19,229 nt of DNA from assembly GCA_016841005.1 (NCBI GenBank), contig JAEORG010000267.1, positions 1 through 19,229 on the forward strand. Reading direction: 5' to 3'. Source of the stretch: Candidatus Thorarchaeota archaeon (lineage in GTDB: Archaea; Asgardarchaeota; Thorarchaeia; Thorarchaeales; Thorarchaeaceae). Position numbers and translations under genes: made by a program. Within the stretch, counting starts at the first letter, position 1, and every line of letters starts with the position of its first letter. Positions 1-6,192 of this stretch are shown one piece after another. The notes under the pieces are model-generated. The model did no database searches. It saw nothing but the letters and a program-made list of their open reading frames with translations, and was not told the origin of the DNA.

Positions 1-561
1 GGGAGCAGCAATAATCACATCTTGCCCATCTGATATAGCGTTGAAAGCCTCTTCTTGAAATCGATAAAGTTGATTGATGCCTTTTGACTTGAGTAATTCT
101 ATAAGCCGTTTAGGGAGTTTCATGTCATCCAGACTTATTCCATATTCCGCATCTGTAGCAGGTATATGTCGATAGCTAACCAAATAGTCCCTTCCTCTGA
201 GAGCCATATTTCGGATGGTTTCAGGTAACTCATCTATTGAGAGACCTCCTTCTGCAATGGTTTCCCTGATTGATTTCTCAGACTCTACTCTATCACCAGT
301 TCCAGTTGATTTTCTTCTTCTCCCCTTCGTATCTCTGTCTGATGATCTTCCAGATTTTACTATTCCAGATGATGGTTTTTCAGGTGTTAGAGACCCACGT
401 TTGACAGCCTCGATATATGCATCATATGCATCAAAGAGGTCATTCCCGCGTCCATCCACCATCATCGAAACATCGCAATGATGACATTTTACTGACCAGA
501 TACCGCCTCCTTTGTAAATATCAAGTTTAGAGCCGCATGTTGGACAGTGTAGAACAGGCAT
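1..561 (-). CDS. Zinc-ribbon SF2 (DEAD/DEAH-type) helicase, N-terminal part, runs off the left edge
   Basis: An open frame runs from ATG at 561 (GGTGA four bases upstream on the minus strand) to base 1 without a stop, giving 187 residues. Residues 6-29 hold two CxxC/CxxC-like pairs (CPTCGSKL and CHHCD), a zinc ribbon. A Ser/Thr/Lys/Arg-rich linker follows, roughly residues 45-80. At about 155-187 comes a Q-motif-like stretch (GINQLYRFQEEAF) and the approach to motif I (DGQDVIIAAP), so the Walker A lysine lies just outside the window. This order is that of superfamily 2 helicases; the 'LYRFQ' wording recalls the MrfA/Hrq1 and archaeal helicase groups, but the catalytic part is missing and the subfamily cannot be fixed. 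It likely unwinds DNA or RNA in the cytoplasm. It is divergent from the gene at 716. Confidence 0.75.
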   Translation of the reverse strand, partial: MPVLHCPTCGSKLDIYKGGGIWSVKCHHCDVSMMVDGRGNDLFDAYDAYIEAVKRGSLTPEKPSSGIVKSGRSSDRDTKGRRRKSTGTGDRVESEKSIRETIAEGGLSIDELPETIRNMALRGRDYLVSYRHIPATDAEYGISLDDMKLPKRLIELLKSKGINQLYRFQEEAFNAISDGQDVIIAAP

Positions 562-665
562 TAAATCACCAAGTCTTCTTCCCCTTCCATCGAGAGGACC
601 TTATGAAAGTTTGTTGATATGCTTGAAGGTAGGCAACTCAGGAGAGATTGCGCCAATCACTTTCA

Positions 666-678
666 TTTTAATATAAAC
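666..678 (+). promoter_or_regulatory. TATA-like box for the exported amidotransferase-like gene
   Basis: TTTTAATATAAAC lies about 45 bp before the TTG start at 716, which would put transcription start near 700 and leave room for the GAGGT at 702-706. The position fits archaeal promoters; the start site itself is not visible in sequence. Confidence 0.5.
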
Positions 679-715
679 ATTAGATGACTATCGCAATATT
701 TGAGGTTGTCAAATC

Positions 716-1663
716 TTGAGAGCATCACCATACCATCTACGGATCGCGCTAGCAATTGTAGTAGTAATTCTCTTGACGCTACCACTTGAAGCAAAAGAAG
801 TATCAGCTTCAAATCAATCAAATGCTGATCTTGATGGTGTTAAAATTGCGTTATGGAATGGACGAGGTGCTCTTGAAAGTAGTGTTATTGCACTCGAACA
901 TATGTTTACCTGGATGAATGCCAGTGTGATTTACACAAATTCATCACATATACGTGATGGAGGGCTTGAGGGAATTGATATTCTTGTCTTTCCTGGAGGG
1001 AGTACTGGTTCTTATACCACGTCTTTAGGTTCGGAAGGCATGCAAATAGTCCGTAGTTTTGTATCAAATGGAGGATCGTATTTTGGTATCTGCGGTGGAA
1101 GCCTGTTTGCAACTAGACTTAGACTCGAGTTATTTAATGGCTCATATGTTGGTCCAGTGGCTGGAGCAACCTACTATATGATGAATATGAGTGTTAATCG
1201 TGAATCGACCGGTCCTGATTTGTCCGAGGAACCAGAAACATACAGTCTCCTATATTGGAACTCTGCATATTTTAGCGCAGATGATATGTCAGGCATAATC
1301 CCTATTGTGACATATCCATCAAACGGAGAACCTGCAATGATTGCGTTTCACTATGATTATGGGACGGTATTTCTCTCAAGCCCTCATCCCGAATACGAAG
1401 AGGATTCAGATCGAGATGGAACAGCAGATTTCGATAACTTCGTCGACCTGGATTCAGAATGGGGACTTTTACTGAAGGTAACTCGATGGCTAGTGGACAC
1501 ATCTACTGAATGTTGTCCAATAGTAACAACTACTGATACTATCTCTGGACCCACAACAAACACCACAGATGTAGAAACTCCTCTTAATCTATATTCAGCT
1601 TTTATTATCGGAAGCATTGGAATTCTCATAGTCATGGTAGTAATTATTCTCAAACGTCGGTAG
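716..1663 (+). CDS. Exported, membrane-anchored class I glutamine-amidotransferase-like protein (BPL_N type)
   Basis: 315 residues from a TTG codon; GAGGT at 702-706 gives 9-nt spacing and supports this start. Residues 9-26 are a hydrophobic signal segment. Residues 41-262 match the BPL_N branch of the class I glutamine amidotransferase fold: VFPGGSTGSY near 91-100, nucleophile elbow GICGGS with Cys126, and SSPHPE with His224 and Glu226, so a full Cys-His-Glu triad is present. Directly after the triad, residues 230-240 form an acidic DxDxDG loop of the calcium-binding type. A Thr/Asn-rich stalk (about 265-290) leads to a transmembrane helix (294-312) ending in KRR, which places the catalytic domain outside the cell. 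At least six N-x-S/T sequons agree with a glycosylated surface protein. The substrate is unknown; hydrolysis of an amide or peptide bond is the family inference. Confidence 0.8.
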   Translation: MRASPYHLRIALAIVVVILLTLPLEAKEVSASNQSNADLDGVKIALWNGRGALESSVIALEHMFTWMNASVIYTNSSHIRDGGLEGIDILVFPGGSTGSYTTSLGSEGMQIVRSFVSNGGSYFGICGGSLFATRLRLELFNGSYVGPVAGATYYMMNMSVNRESTGPDLSEEPETYSLLYWNSAYFSADDMSGIIPIVTYPSNGEPAMIAFHYDYGTVFLSSPHPEYEEDSDRDGTADFDNFVDLDSEWGLLLKVTRWLVDTSTECCPIVTTTDTISGPTTNTTDVETPLNLYSAFIIGSIGILIVMVVIILKRR

Positions 1664-1758
1664 AAAAAAGTGCGCAATTTCACTCGGAGTAAATGAGTGG
1701 AACTGACAAATAATAGTGAAGCAGGGATTATAGCTATCAATTTTCAAAGGCTATGATA

Positions 1759-2601
1759 ATGAAGTATGGTATTTACCCATATTGTTTCCTTTATGGAAAT
1801 GGTAGCAAGGGAATAGACTTTCATGTAGATCTTGCATTGGCAGCAGAAGATGCAGGATGGGATGGATTCTTCTTATGGGACCACATTTGGGCATGCTGGG
1901 AAGGATCTTTGGGAGTGGTAGATCCATGGATTGTGATGGCTGCTGTGGCTGCTAAGACCGAGAATATTAAGATAGGCCCAATGGTTACTCCGATTGCGCG
2001 AAGACGGCCATCCAAGCTGGCACGGGAAACGGTCTCATTAGACCATCTATCAAATGGTCGATTAATCATGGGGGTAGGTCTTGGAGATACACGGGAATTA
2101 GGTCACTTTGGCGAAGCCTCTGATCAAAAAGTTCGAGGAAAGATGCTTGACGAAGGTCTTGAAGTCCTTACAGGTCTCTGGAGTGGTGAGCCATTCTCTT
2201 TTGATGGAGAATACTACCAGCAGAAGGAAGTGACATTTCTCCCCAAGCCAGTTCAGAAGAAGATACCAATCTGGGTTGCAGGATATTGGCCAAATAAAGC
2301 ACCTTTCAAGAGAGCAGCTCGGTATGATGGCGTATTTCCTCTTGCGGACAGCGAAGATGGGATAACCATTGAGGGATTGAATGAGTCAATCTCAATTATA
2401 AAGAATGAACGAGGTAATCTCCTGAATTATGATATTGTGGTTTCAGGTGACACTACAAGCATTGATAGGAAGACAGACTCTGAGAAGCTTCAACTATGCG
2501 CTGATGTAGGAATGACTTGGTGGCTAGAGTATCTCTTAGACTCACGTTCAACTCCTAAGGAGATTATGGAACGAGTCAAGCGTGGCCCACCAGAACTCTA
2601 A
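1759..2601 (+). CDS. LLM-class (luciferase-like) flavin/F420-dependent oxidoreductase
   Basis: 280 residues starting MKYGIYPY; the ATG at 1759 is preferred over the in-frame ATG at 1753 because AAAGG at 1746-1750 lies 8 nt from 1759 but only 2 from 1753. The protein has the luciferase-like TIM-barrel signature: DLALAAEDAGWDGFFLWDH near 24-42, KIGPMVTPIARRRPSKLARE near 71-90, then SNGRLIMGVGLG, and a C-terminal half with LPKPVQKKIPIWVAGYWP. The Arg-rich 'TPIARRRPxKLARE' and 'GVGLG' segments are typical of members using F420 or FMN to oxidise or reduce small organic substrates in the cytosol. Cofactor and substrate cannot be told from sequence. It stands alone between the exported amidotransferase-like gene and thioredoxin 1, and its stop codon directly abuts a dyad repeat that belongs to the next gene's promoter. 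Confidence 0.88.
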   Translation: MKYGIYPYCFLYGNGSKGIDFHVDLALAAEDAGWDGFFLWDHIWACWEGSLGVVDPWIVMAAVAAKTENIKIGPMVTPIARRRPSKLARETVSLDHLSNGRLIMGVGLGDTRELGHFGEASDQKVRGKMLDEGLEVLTGLWSGEPFSFDGEYYQQKEVTFLPKPVQKKIPIWVAGYWPNKAPFKRAARYDGVFPLADSEDGITIEGLNESISIIKNERGNLLNYDIVVSGDTTSIDRKTDSEKLQLCADVGMTWWLEYLLDSRSTPKEIMERVKRGPPEL

Positions 2602-2604
2602 CGA

Positions 2605-2625
2605 TTGTGCGTGGTTCTTGCACAA
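2605..2625. promoter_or_regulatory. Dyad element 1, TTGTGC-N9-GCACAA
   Basis: Perfect 6-bp inverted repeat with a 9-bp spacer, immediately upstream of the TATA-like box of thioredoxin 1. The downstream half-site is followed by CC, as in element 2 (2661-2682). The shared half-site, shared spacing and flanking position suggest an operator for an unidentified dimeric regulator. Confidence 0.55.
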
Positions 2626-2628
2626 CCC

Positions 2629-2636
2629 TTATTAAT
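2629..2636 (+). promoter_or_regulatory. TATA-like box of thioredoxin 1
   Basis: TTATTAAT lies between the two dyad elements; a start site about 25 bp downstream would fall near 2660, at the beginning of dyad element 2. Inferred from position only. Confidence 0.45.
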
Positions 2637-2660
2637 AGATTTTCGAAAAGGTCGTTCAGA

Positions 2661-2682
2661 TGTGCATAAAATTCGCACAACC
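2661..2682. promoter_or_regulatory. Dyad element 2, TGTGC-N9-GCACAACC
   Basis: Second copy of the inverted repeat at 2605-2625, with the same 9-bp spacer and the same CC extension; the centres are 55 bp apart. It covers the expected transcription start of thioredoxin 1, where bound protein would block initiation. Confidence 0.55.
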
Positions 2683-2705
2683 TGTAGAACAGGGAGATTA
2701 ATCAA

Positions 2706-3068
2706 ATGGTTAACGAAGTCAGTGCAGAAGAATTGGGTACCATTGTATCTGAGAACAAAGTGGTATTCGTAGACTGTCACGCAGTCTGGTGTGGACCGTG
2801 TAGAACTCTTAGTCCTATTATGGAAGAATTGAGCGACAAGTTTGCTGACAAGGGCGTCAAGGTTGTAAAGCTCGATGTCGACCAGAACAGAGAATTCAGC
2901 ATGGAGAACCAGATAACTGGCGTACCAAGCGTTCTTGTATACTCAGAGGGTAAACGTGTTGTCTTTGATGACGGAAGCGGCCGAAAGATGGACAAGCTTG
3001 TAGGTGTAATGCCACCTGAAGTGTACGATCAGATTGCAGAGAACCTCATTGCCGAGGCAATTGCATAA
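2706..3068 (+). CDS. Thioredoxin-family protein 1
   Basis: 120 residues, close to the standard thioredoxin length. WCGPC at residues 28-32 (Cys29/Cys32) is the redox dithiol, and GVPS at 72-75 supplies the cis-proline (Pro74). The usual VDFWA before the active site reads VDCHAV here, so an extra Cys24 lies five residues ahead of the active site. The C-terminal part has an extended FDDGSGRKMDKLVGV segment that is also lengthened in the second thioredoxin at 3525, suggesting the two are related copies. The product should reduce protein disulfides in the cytosol. GGGAG at 2692-2696 serves as ribosome-binding site. The gene is monocistronic: its own promoter carries two dyad elements and a strong hairpin follows it. 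Confidence 0.92.
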   Translation: MVNEVSAEELGTIVSENKVVFVDCHAVWCGPCRTLSPIMEELSDKFADKGVKVVKLDVDQNREFSMENQITGVPSVLVYSEGKRVVFDDGSGRKMDKLVGVMPPEVYDQIAENLIAEAIA

Positions 3069-3083
3069 TCAATCAATGTTCAA

Positions 3084-3103
3084 AGGGGAGCATTGCCTCC
3101 CCT
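3084..3103. terminator. Hairpin terminator between thioredoxin 1 and the zinc-ribbon gene
   Basis: AGGGGAG and CTCCCCT form a perfect 7-bp stem around a 6-nt loop, 15 bp after the thioredoxin 1 stop; a T-rich stretch (3110-3121) follows on the plus strand. It lies between two convergent genes and could work in both directions. Confidence 0.6.
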
Positions 3104-3126
3104 GAAGATTTCTCTTCTTTTGTGAT

Positions 3127-3378
3127 TCATGTATCCTCTGGGATTCCGAATTCTTTGATTCTTTTAATTCCTACTTTGTCTACGTAGGCTTCCGTATACC
3201 CACAATCAAGACATACATACTCGTCTTTGAATGCTAGTTTTCGACGATGTGGCCACCCAGACATTCTTACCATAATCCACCGTCGAATGTATTTTGCTCC
3301 AACCACCTTCAACCCGAAATGGCTGTTGTTCCAGATATTCCTACCTTCACACTTGGGACATTCACCTGATTCTTTCAT
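3127..3378 (-). CDS. Small zinc-ribbon protein, function unknown
   Basis: 83 residues from the ATG at 3378, chosen because GAGGT lies 6 nt upstream on the minus strand; an in-frame upstream ATG at 3408 lacks such a site. Two CxxC knuckles, CPKC (Cys7, Cys10) and CLDC (Cys56, Cys59), frame a basic, aromatic middle section rich in Arg, Lys and Trp (GAKYIRRWIMVRMSGWPHRRKL). This is the layout of a two-knuckle zinc ribbon, with 'CLDCGYTEAYVD' as the second knuckle. Such proteins often bind nucleic acid or a larger complex, but nothing here identifies a partner. It converges with thioredoxin 1 and diverges from thioredoxin 2. Confidence 0.8.
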   Translation of the reverse strand: MKESGECPKCEGRNIWNNSHFGLKVVGAKYIRRWIMVRMSGWPHRRKLAFKDEYVCLDCGYTEAYVDKVGIKRIKEFGIPEDT

Positions 3379-3524
3379 TCTGTGACCTCTATGAATGATT
3401 ATTTGCAAAATGGAGTATTCTTGAAGTCCGTATTGAATATTCCCTATCTATGACTTAATTTGCAGTGAGAACGCAGATAGATTCATAGGTCTAATTTCTA
3501 TGACCCGATTAGGTTGTGACCGCT

Positions 3525-3890
3525 GTGGTACAAGATGTGACTCCCGAAGAGGCAAAGAAAGCCATTGAAGATACAAAACTACTCTTCCTTGATGCATGGG
3601 CACCTTGGTGTGGTCCTTGTCTTGCTCTCAGCCCGGTGATTGAGGAACTTGAACAGAAATACTCAGATAACAAAGATATTGGATTTATTAAAGTCAATAC
3701 TCAGGAGCATAGATTATTTGCTGCTGAGAATAACATTGTCGCGATTCCATGTGTTCTAGTCTATCATAATGGTCAGCCAGCAAGTTTTGAAATGCCAAAT
3801 CCAAGAAGCGGTGAGAATATCAAGACAGACCGCCTCATAGGTTTACGACCAATTGAACACTACGAGAAAGTTATTGAGCAACTAGCATGA
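3525..3890 (+). CDS. Thioredoxin-family protein 2
   Basis: 121 residues from GTG at 3525 (AGGT at 3511-3514 is 10 nt away); an in-frame GTG at 3516 would add three residues but sits almost on that AGGT, so the start is uncertain. WCGPC gives Cys29 and Cys32; the cis-proline motif reads AIPC, so Pro75 is followed by Cys76, a position next to the active site in the thioredoxin fold and normally Thr or Ser. An elongated segment (FEMPNPRSGENIKTDRLIG) parallels that of thioredoxin 1. The stop at 3888-3890 overlaps the ribosome-binding site of the carbonic-anhydrase-like gene, so the two are co-transcribed. The likely role is disulfide exchange in the cytosol. Confidence 0.88.
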   Translation: MVQDVTPEEAKKAIEDTKLLFLDAWAPWCGPCLALSPVIEELEQKYSDNKDIGFIKVNTQEHRLFAAENNIVAIPCVLVYHNGQPASFEMPNPRSGENIKTDRLIGLRPIEHYEKVIEQLA

Positions 3891-3900
3891 GGTGCAAAAG

Positions 3901-4425
3901 ATGCCCATATTACCATTTGGAGATCAAAATCCCAAGATTGACCCTACTGCATACATTAGTAGTCAAGCTACTATTGTGGGTGATGTAGAGATTGGTGCTC
4001 GTGCGAGCGTATGGCCAGGAGCTGTGATTCGCGGAGACCAAGCAACTGTAAGGATTGGAGAGAACTCAAGTATCCAAGACAGTGTAGTCATTCATGCACA
4101 TAATACTGACAGTCCAGCAATAATAGGTAACAATGTAGTTGTTGGGACTTCAGCTGTATTGCATGGAGTCTATGTCGGGGATACAGCTAATATTGGAGAG
4201 GGATGTGTTGTATTTGATGGCGCAACATTGGGAGAAGGAGTTGTACTTGCCCCAGGTAGTATTGTACCAGCCAATGTAGTCATTCCTCCACGAAGTCTGA
4301 ATTCAGGTGCACCTGCGACTCAGATACGGGAACTCTCACGTGATGAGATAGAAAAACAGACTGCTAGAGCTCAAACTATGGCAGATGTGTTTACGAAGTT
4401 AAAGAACTGGCAAACTGCAATCTAA
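3901..4425 (+). CDS. Gamma-carbonic-anhydrase-like left-handed beta-helix protein, one zinc ligand replaced
   Basis: 174 residues from ATG 3901; GAGGT at 3889-3893 is 7 nt upstream, so an in-frame GTG at 3892 is rejected. Hexapeptide repeats run from about residue 20 to 130, followed by a C-terminal helix (SRDEIEKQTARAQTMADVFTKL), the YrdA/Cam-like gamma carbonic anhydrase layout. Of the three zinc-binding histidines, the first (His65, in QDSVVIHAH) and third (His88, in AVLHG) are present, but the second, five residues before the third, is Thr83 (codon act at 4147). Family knowledge says this histidine is a direct zinc ligand, so hydration of CO2 is doubtful; metal binding with another ligand or an acyl/CoA-binding role is possible. 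It is second in an operon with thioredoxin 2 and ends 1 nt from the convergent M24 gene. Confidence 0.85.
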   Translation: MPILPFGDQNPKIDPTAYISSQATIVGDVEIGARASVWPGAVIRGDQATVRIGENSSIQDSVVIHAHNTDSPAIIGNNVVVGTSAVLHGVYVGDTANIGEGCVVFDGATLGEGVVLAPGSIVPANVVIPPRSLNSGAPATQIRELSRDEIEKQTARAQTMADVFTKLKNWQTAI

Positions 4426-4426
4426 A

Positions 4427-5554
4427 TCACATGGTTTCTCGTGCAAGTGTACTGAGAGTTTCACACCCATCGTCAGTCACATGTAGCACATCTGCAATTT
4501 TTGTACTCCCTGCATCACGGTCATAACATACAGGATGGATAGATAATACCATCCCAGCACGTAGTGTTGTAGTATTTCCACCTATTATATGCGGAGGCTC
4601 GCGAAGATCTAATCCAATGGAACTTCCTATTGGGTTAACCATACCTTCTTGGAAAAGCCGTTTTCCTATGTCATCTTCTACACGTTTAACAAGTTCGTCG
4701 ATAGTGATGCCAGGCGTAATATTCTCCTCTATCTTCTTGCTAATGGTTAGATTATCATCGAATAAGATACGCTGGTTCTTAGTGGGAGTCCCAAGATGAA
4801 TGGTTCTTGCAATTTCTGCAAAATAGCCATTATGACTGACTGTGATATCAATTACCACAGGTTCATCACTACTTACACGTCGTGGACTTGGTTTTACGAA
4901 AGGAAATCGGGCATGGTTTCCTGCAATTACTGCCGCTCGGATCCCCTTCAGTTGCCCTCCAACGCTTCGCATTGCAGCTTCGATTTCAACTGATGCATCA
5001 GATTCAGACTTATCTGGTGACACGGTCTCGAGTGCTGTACGTATTCCAATCTCAGCAATCTTAACTGCCTGCGTAATAGCATCGATTTCTGCAGCATCCT
5101 TCACTTGCCTTAGTCGCCATAGGGTATTAGAGAAATCCTTGAAACCAGCTTCAGGTAATGATTGCTTAAGACCCTCGAAATCCTTCACTGATAGCCATTC
5201 TTGTTGAAGACCAATCATGCTTGTTTCAGATCCAGAGCCGCGTATTGTATCTGCAATGTGGCTCCAGAAAGAATGACTGTGGGTTGGATACCATGCATCA
5301 GAAACATTTGGACGAAAGGTTTTGATGATAGACAGTACAGAATCTTGTCCGAGGGCTTCTTTTTGAAGTTCAGAAATCAGCAACATGGGAGACTGGCCAT
5401 CGATGATGATGCATGCTGTAGGTAGATAGTATTTGGGTGATTGATAGCCGGTAATGTACTGAACATCTTGTGCACGTGTTACTAATAGAGTATCAACTTC
5501 CTCATTCTGCATTGCTCTATGTACTTTGTCTAGTCTCTGAGGAGTGAATTGCAT
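4427..5554 (-). CDS. M24-family (Xaa-Pro peptidase/creatinase fold) protein without the dimetal site
   Basis: 375 residues, the usual length of a short archaeal/bacterial Xaa-Pro dipeptidase. An N-terminal creatinase-like domain (about 1-145) precedes the pita-bread domain (about 150-370). The fold landmarks are clear (VVIDITVSHNGYFAEIART, GLDLREPP, GMVLSIHPVCYD, KIADVLHVTDDG), but ligand positions differ: the first Asp is kept (Asp236), the second is Glu247, the metal His in 'GHG' is Ser311, the following His is Arg318, and the two Glu ligands are His340 and Ala354. Loss at so many sites argues against a standard metallopeptidase. A metal-free hydrolase (creatinase itself is metal-free, though with different residues) or a binding role is more likely. 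No strong ribosome-binding site precedes the ATG at 5554. Confidence 0.88.
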   Translation of the reverse strand: MQFTPQRLDKVHRAMQNEEVDTLLVTRAQDVQYITGYQSPKYYLPTACIIIDGQSPMLLISELQKEALGQDSVLSIIKTFRPNVSDAWYPTHSHSFWSHIADTIRGSGSETSMIGLQQEWLSVKDFEGLKQSLPEAGFKDFSNTLWRLRQVKDAAEIDAITQAVKIAEIGIRTALETVSPDKSESDASVEIEAAMRSVGGQLKGIRAAVIAGNHARFPFVKPSPRRVSSDEPVVIDITVSHNGYFAEIARTIHLGTPTKNQRILFDDNLTISKKIEENITPGITIDELVKRVEDDIGKRLFQEGMVNPIGSSIGLDLREPPHIIGGNTTTLRAGMVLSIHPVCYDRDAGSTKIADVLHVTDDGCETLSTLARETM

Positions 5555-5653
5555 TACAAGTATCTCAATTAGTTGTTTGAGGAGCTGATTTTTTTCTGGC
5601 TTTTAAGCTTGATTGATTTCTTGTTGGTTAAAAGAAAGTTGATGAAATGGAAA

Positions 5654-5731
5654 TGGCGGGACCGCCCAGATTTGAACTGGGGATACCCAACTCCGCAGGC
5701 TGGTGCCTTATCCATGCTAGACTACGGCCCC
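5654..5731 (-). tRNA. tRNA-Arg (anticodon GCG)
   Basis: The 78-nt reverse complement folds as a full cloverleaf: acceptor GGGGCCG/CGGTCCC (one G-U), D stem GTCT/AGGC, anticodon stem CCAGC/GTTGG with loop CTGCGGA, 5-nt variable loop, and T stem CCCAG/CTGGG with TTCAAAT. Positions 34-36 read GCG, decoding CGC/CGU. Discriminator G73 and an encoded CCA end are present. No intron is seen. It is nearly the same as the tRNA at 6080-6157 in acceptor, D and anticodon stems. Confidence 0.96.
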
Positions 5732-5752
5732 GTTCCGCAAAAATAGTGTTCG

Positions 5753-5762
5753 ACTTATATCC
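5753..5762 (-). promoter_or_regulatory. TATA box of tRNA-Arg(GCG)
   Basis: GGATATAAGT on the minus strand is centred about 26 bp upstream of the tRNA 5' end, the normal archaeal TATA distance when the transcript starts at or near the mature end. Confidence 0.6.
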
Positions 5763-5803
5763 TCTTCGTTGTGAAGGTGTAGAACCTGTGTCGCTAAACT
5801 CTT

Positions 5804-6004
5804 TCATATAGCAGTGATCATCTTTACGCTTGCCTTTCCACCCCTCTTCGTCACCCGAAGAGTGTGTGGTGATGTTTGAAGCACGAAGCTCTCACCCTCA
5901 TCCAAATTCTCTAGGACCGTCTTTCCCATTGGACCATTGAGATATTTGGTGAACCGGACCACAACTGGGTGGTTGGATGTGCTGATTCTTTCTACTGTCC
6001 CCAT
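5804..6004 (-). CDS. 66-residue protein of unknown function between two tRNA-Arg genes
   Basis: The ATG at 6004 is preferred over the in-frame TTG at 6013, because GAGGT (6017-6013) sits 8 nt before the ATG but overlaps the TTG. A TATA-like box on the minus strand (6045-6053) supports independent transcription. The product begins MGTVERISTSNHPVVVRF and looks like a small mixed beta protein, with alternating hydrophobic residues, a central KYLNGPMGKTVLENLDEGE, and a basic RVTKRGGK near the end. No Cys and no membrane segment. I do not recognise the family. A proper start signal, promoter and soluble composition argue for a real gene despite its size. Confidence 0.65.
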   Translation of the reverse strand: MGTVERISTSNHPVVVRFTKYLNGPMGKTVLENLDEGESFVLQTSPHTLRVTKRGGKASVKMITAI

Positions 6005-6044
6005 ATTGGACAACCTCGACTCAGAAGTTTATCCGTATGGACTC

Positions 6045-6053
6045 TTTTAAACT
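6045..6053 (-). promoter_or_regulatory. TATA-like box of the 66-aa gene
   Basis: GTTTAAAAG on the minus strand lies about 45 bp before the ATG at 6004, predicting a start near 6022 and a short leader carrying the GAGGT. Confidence 0.45.
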
Positions 6054-6079
6054 ACAATTTATTCGATTAGATATCAAAT

Positions 6080-6157
6080 TGGCGGGACCGCCCGGATTCG
6101 AACCGGGGAAAACCAACTCCGGAGGCTGGCGCCTTATCCATGCTAGACTACGGCCCC
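6080..6157 (-). tRNA. tRNA-Arg (anticodon CCG)
   Basis: 78-nt cloverleaf on the minus strand: acceptor GGGGCCG/CGGTCCC, D stem GTCT/AGGC, anticodon stem CCAGC/GTTGG with loop CTCCGGA (anticodon CCG, reads CGG), T stem CCCGG/CCGGG with TTCGAAT, discriminator G, encoded CCA. The first 27 bases are identical to the tRNA at 5654-5731, so the two isoacceptors look like a diverged duplication. Confidence 0.96.
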
Positions 6158-6177
6158 AAGGGGAAAATTCGTGTCAG

Positions 6178-6185
6178 CTTTAAAG
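6178..6185 (-). promoter_or_regulatory. TATA-like box of tRNA-Arg(CCG)
   Basis: CTTTAAAG is centred 24-25 bp upstream of the tRNA 5' end, in the 35-bp gap after the RHH gene's stop. Confidence 0.5.
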
Positions 6186-6192
6186 AATTTCC

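Noticed and set aside
1668..1705. Weak stem CACTC-N9-GAGTG after the amidotransferase-like gene
   Set aside because: Only five pairs and no T-run; not enough to call a terminator.
3499..3567. A 22-codon Cys-rich frame from ATG 3499 overlapping the start of thioredoxin 2
   Set aside because: Too short, out of frame with thioredoxin 2, and with no ribosome-binding site; leader-peptide control cannot be supported.
4842..5207. A 121-codon open frame antisense to the M24 gene
   Set aside because: It lies wholly inside a well-recognised coding region on the other strand and has no family match or start signal.
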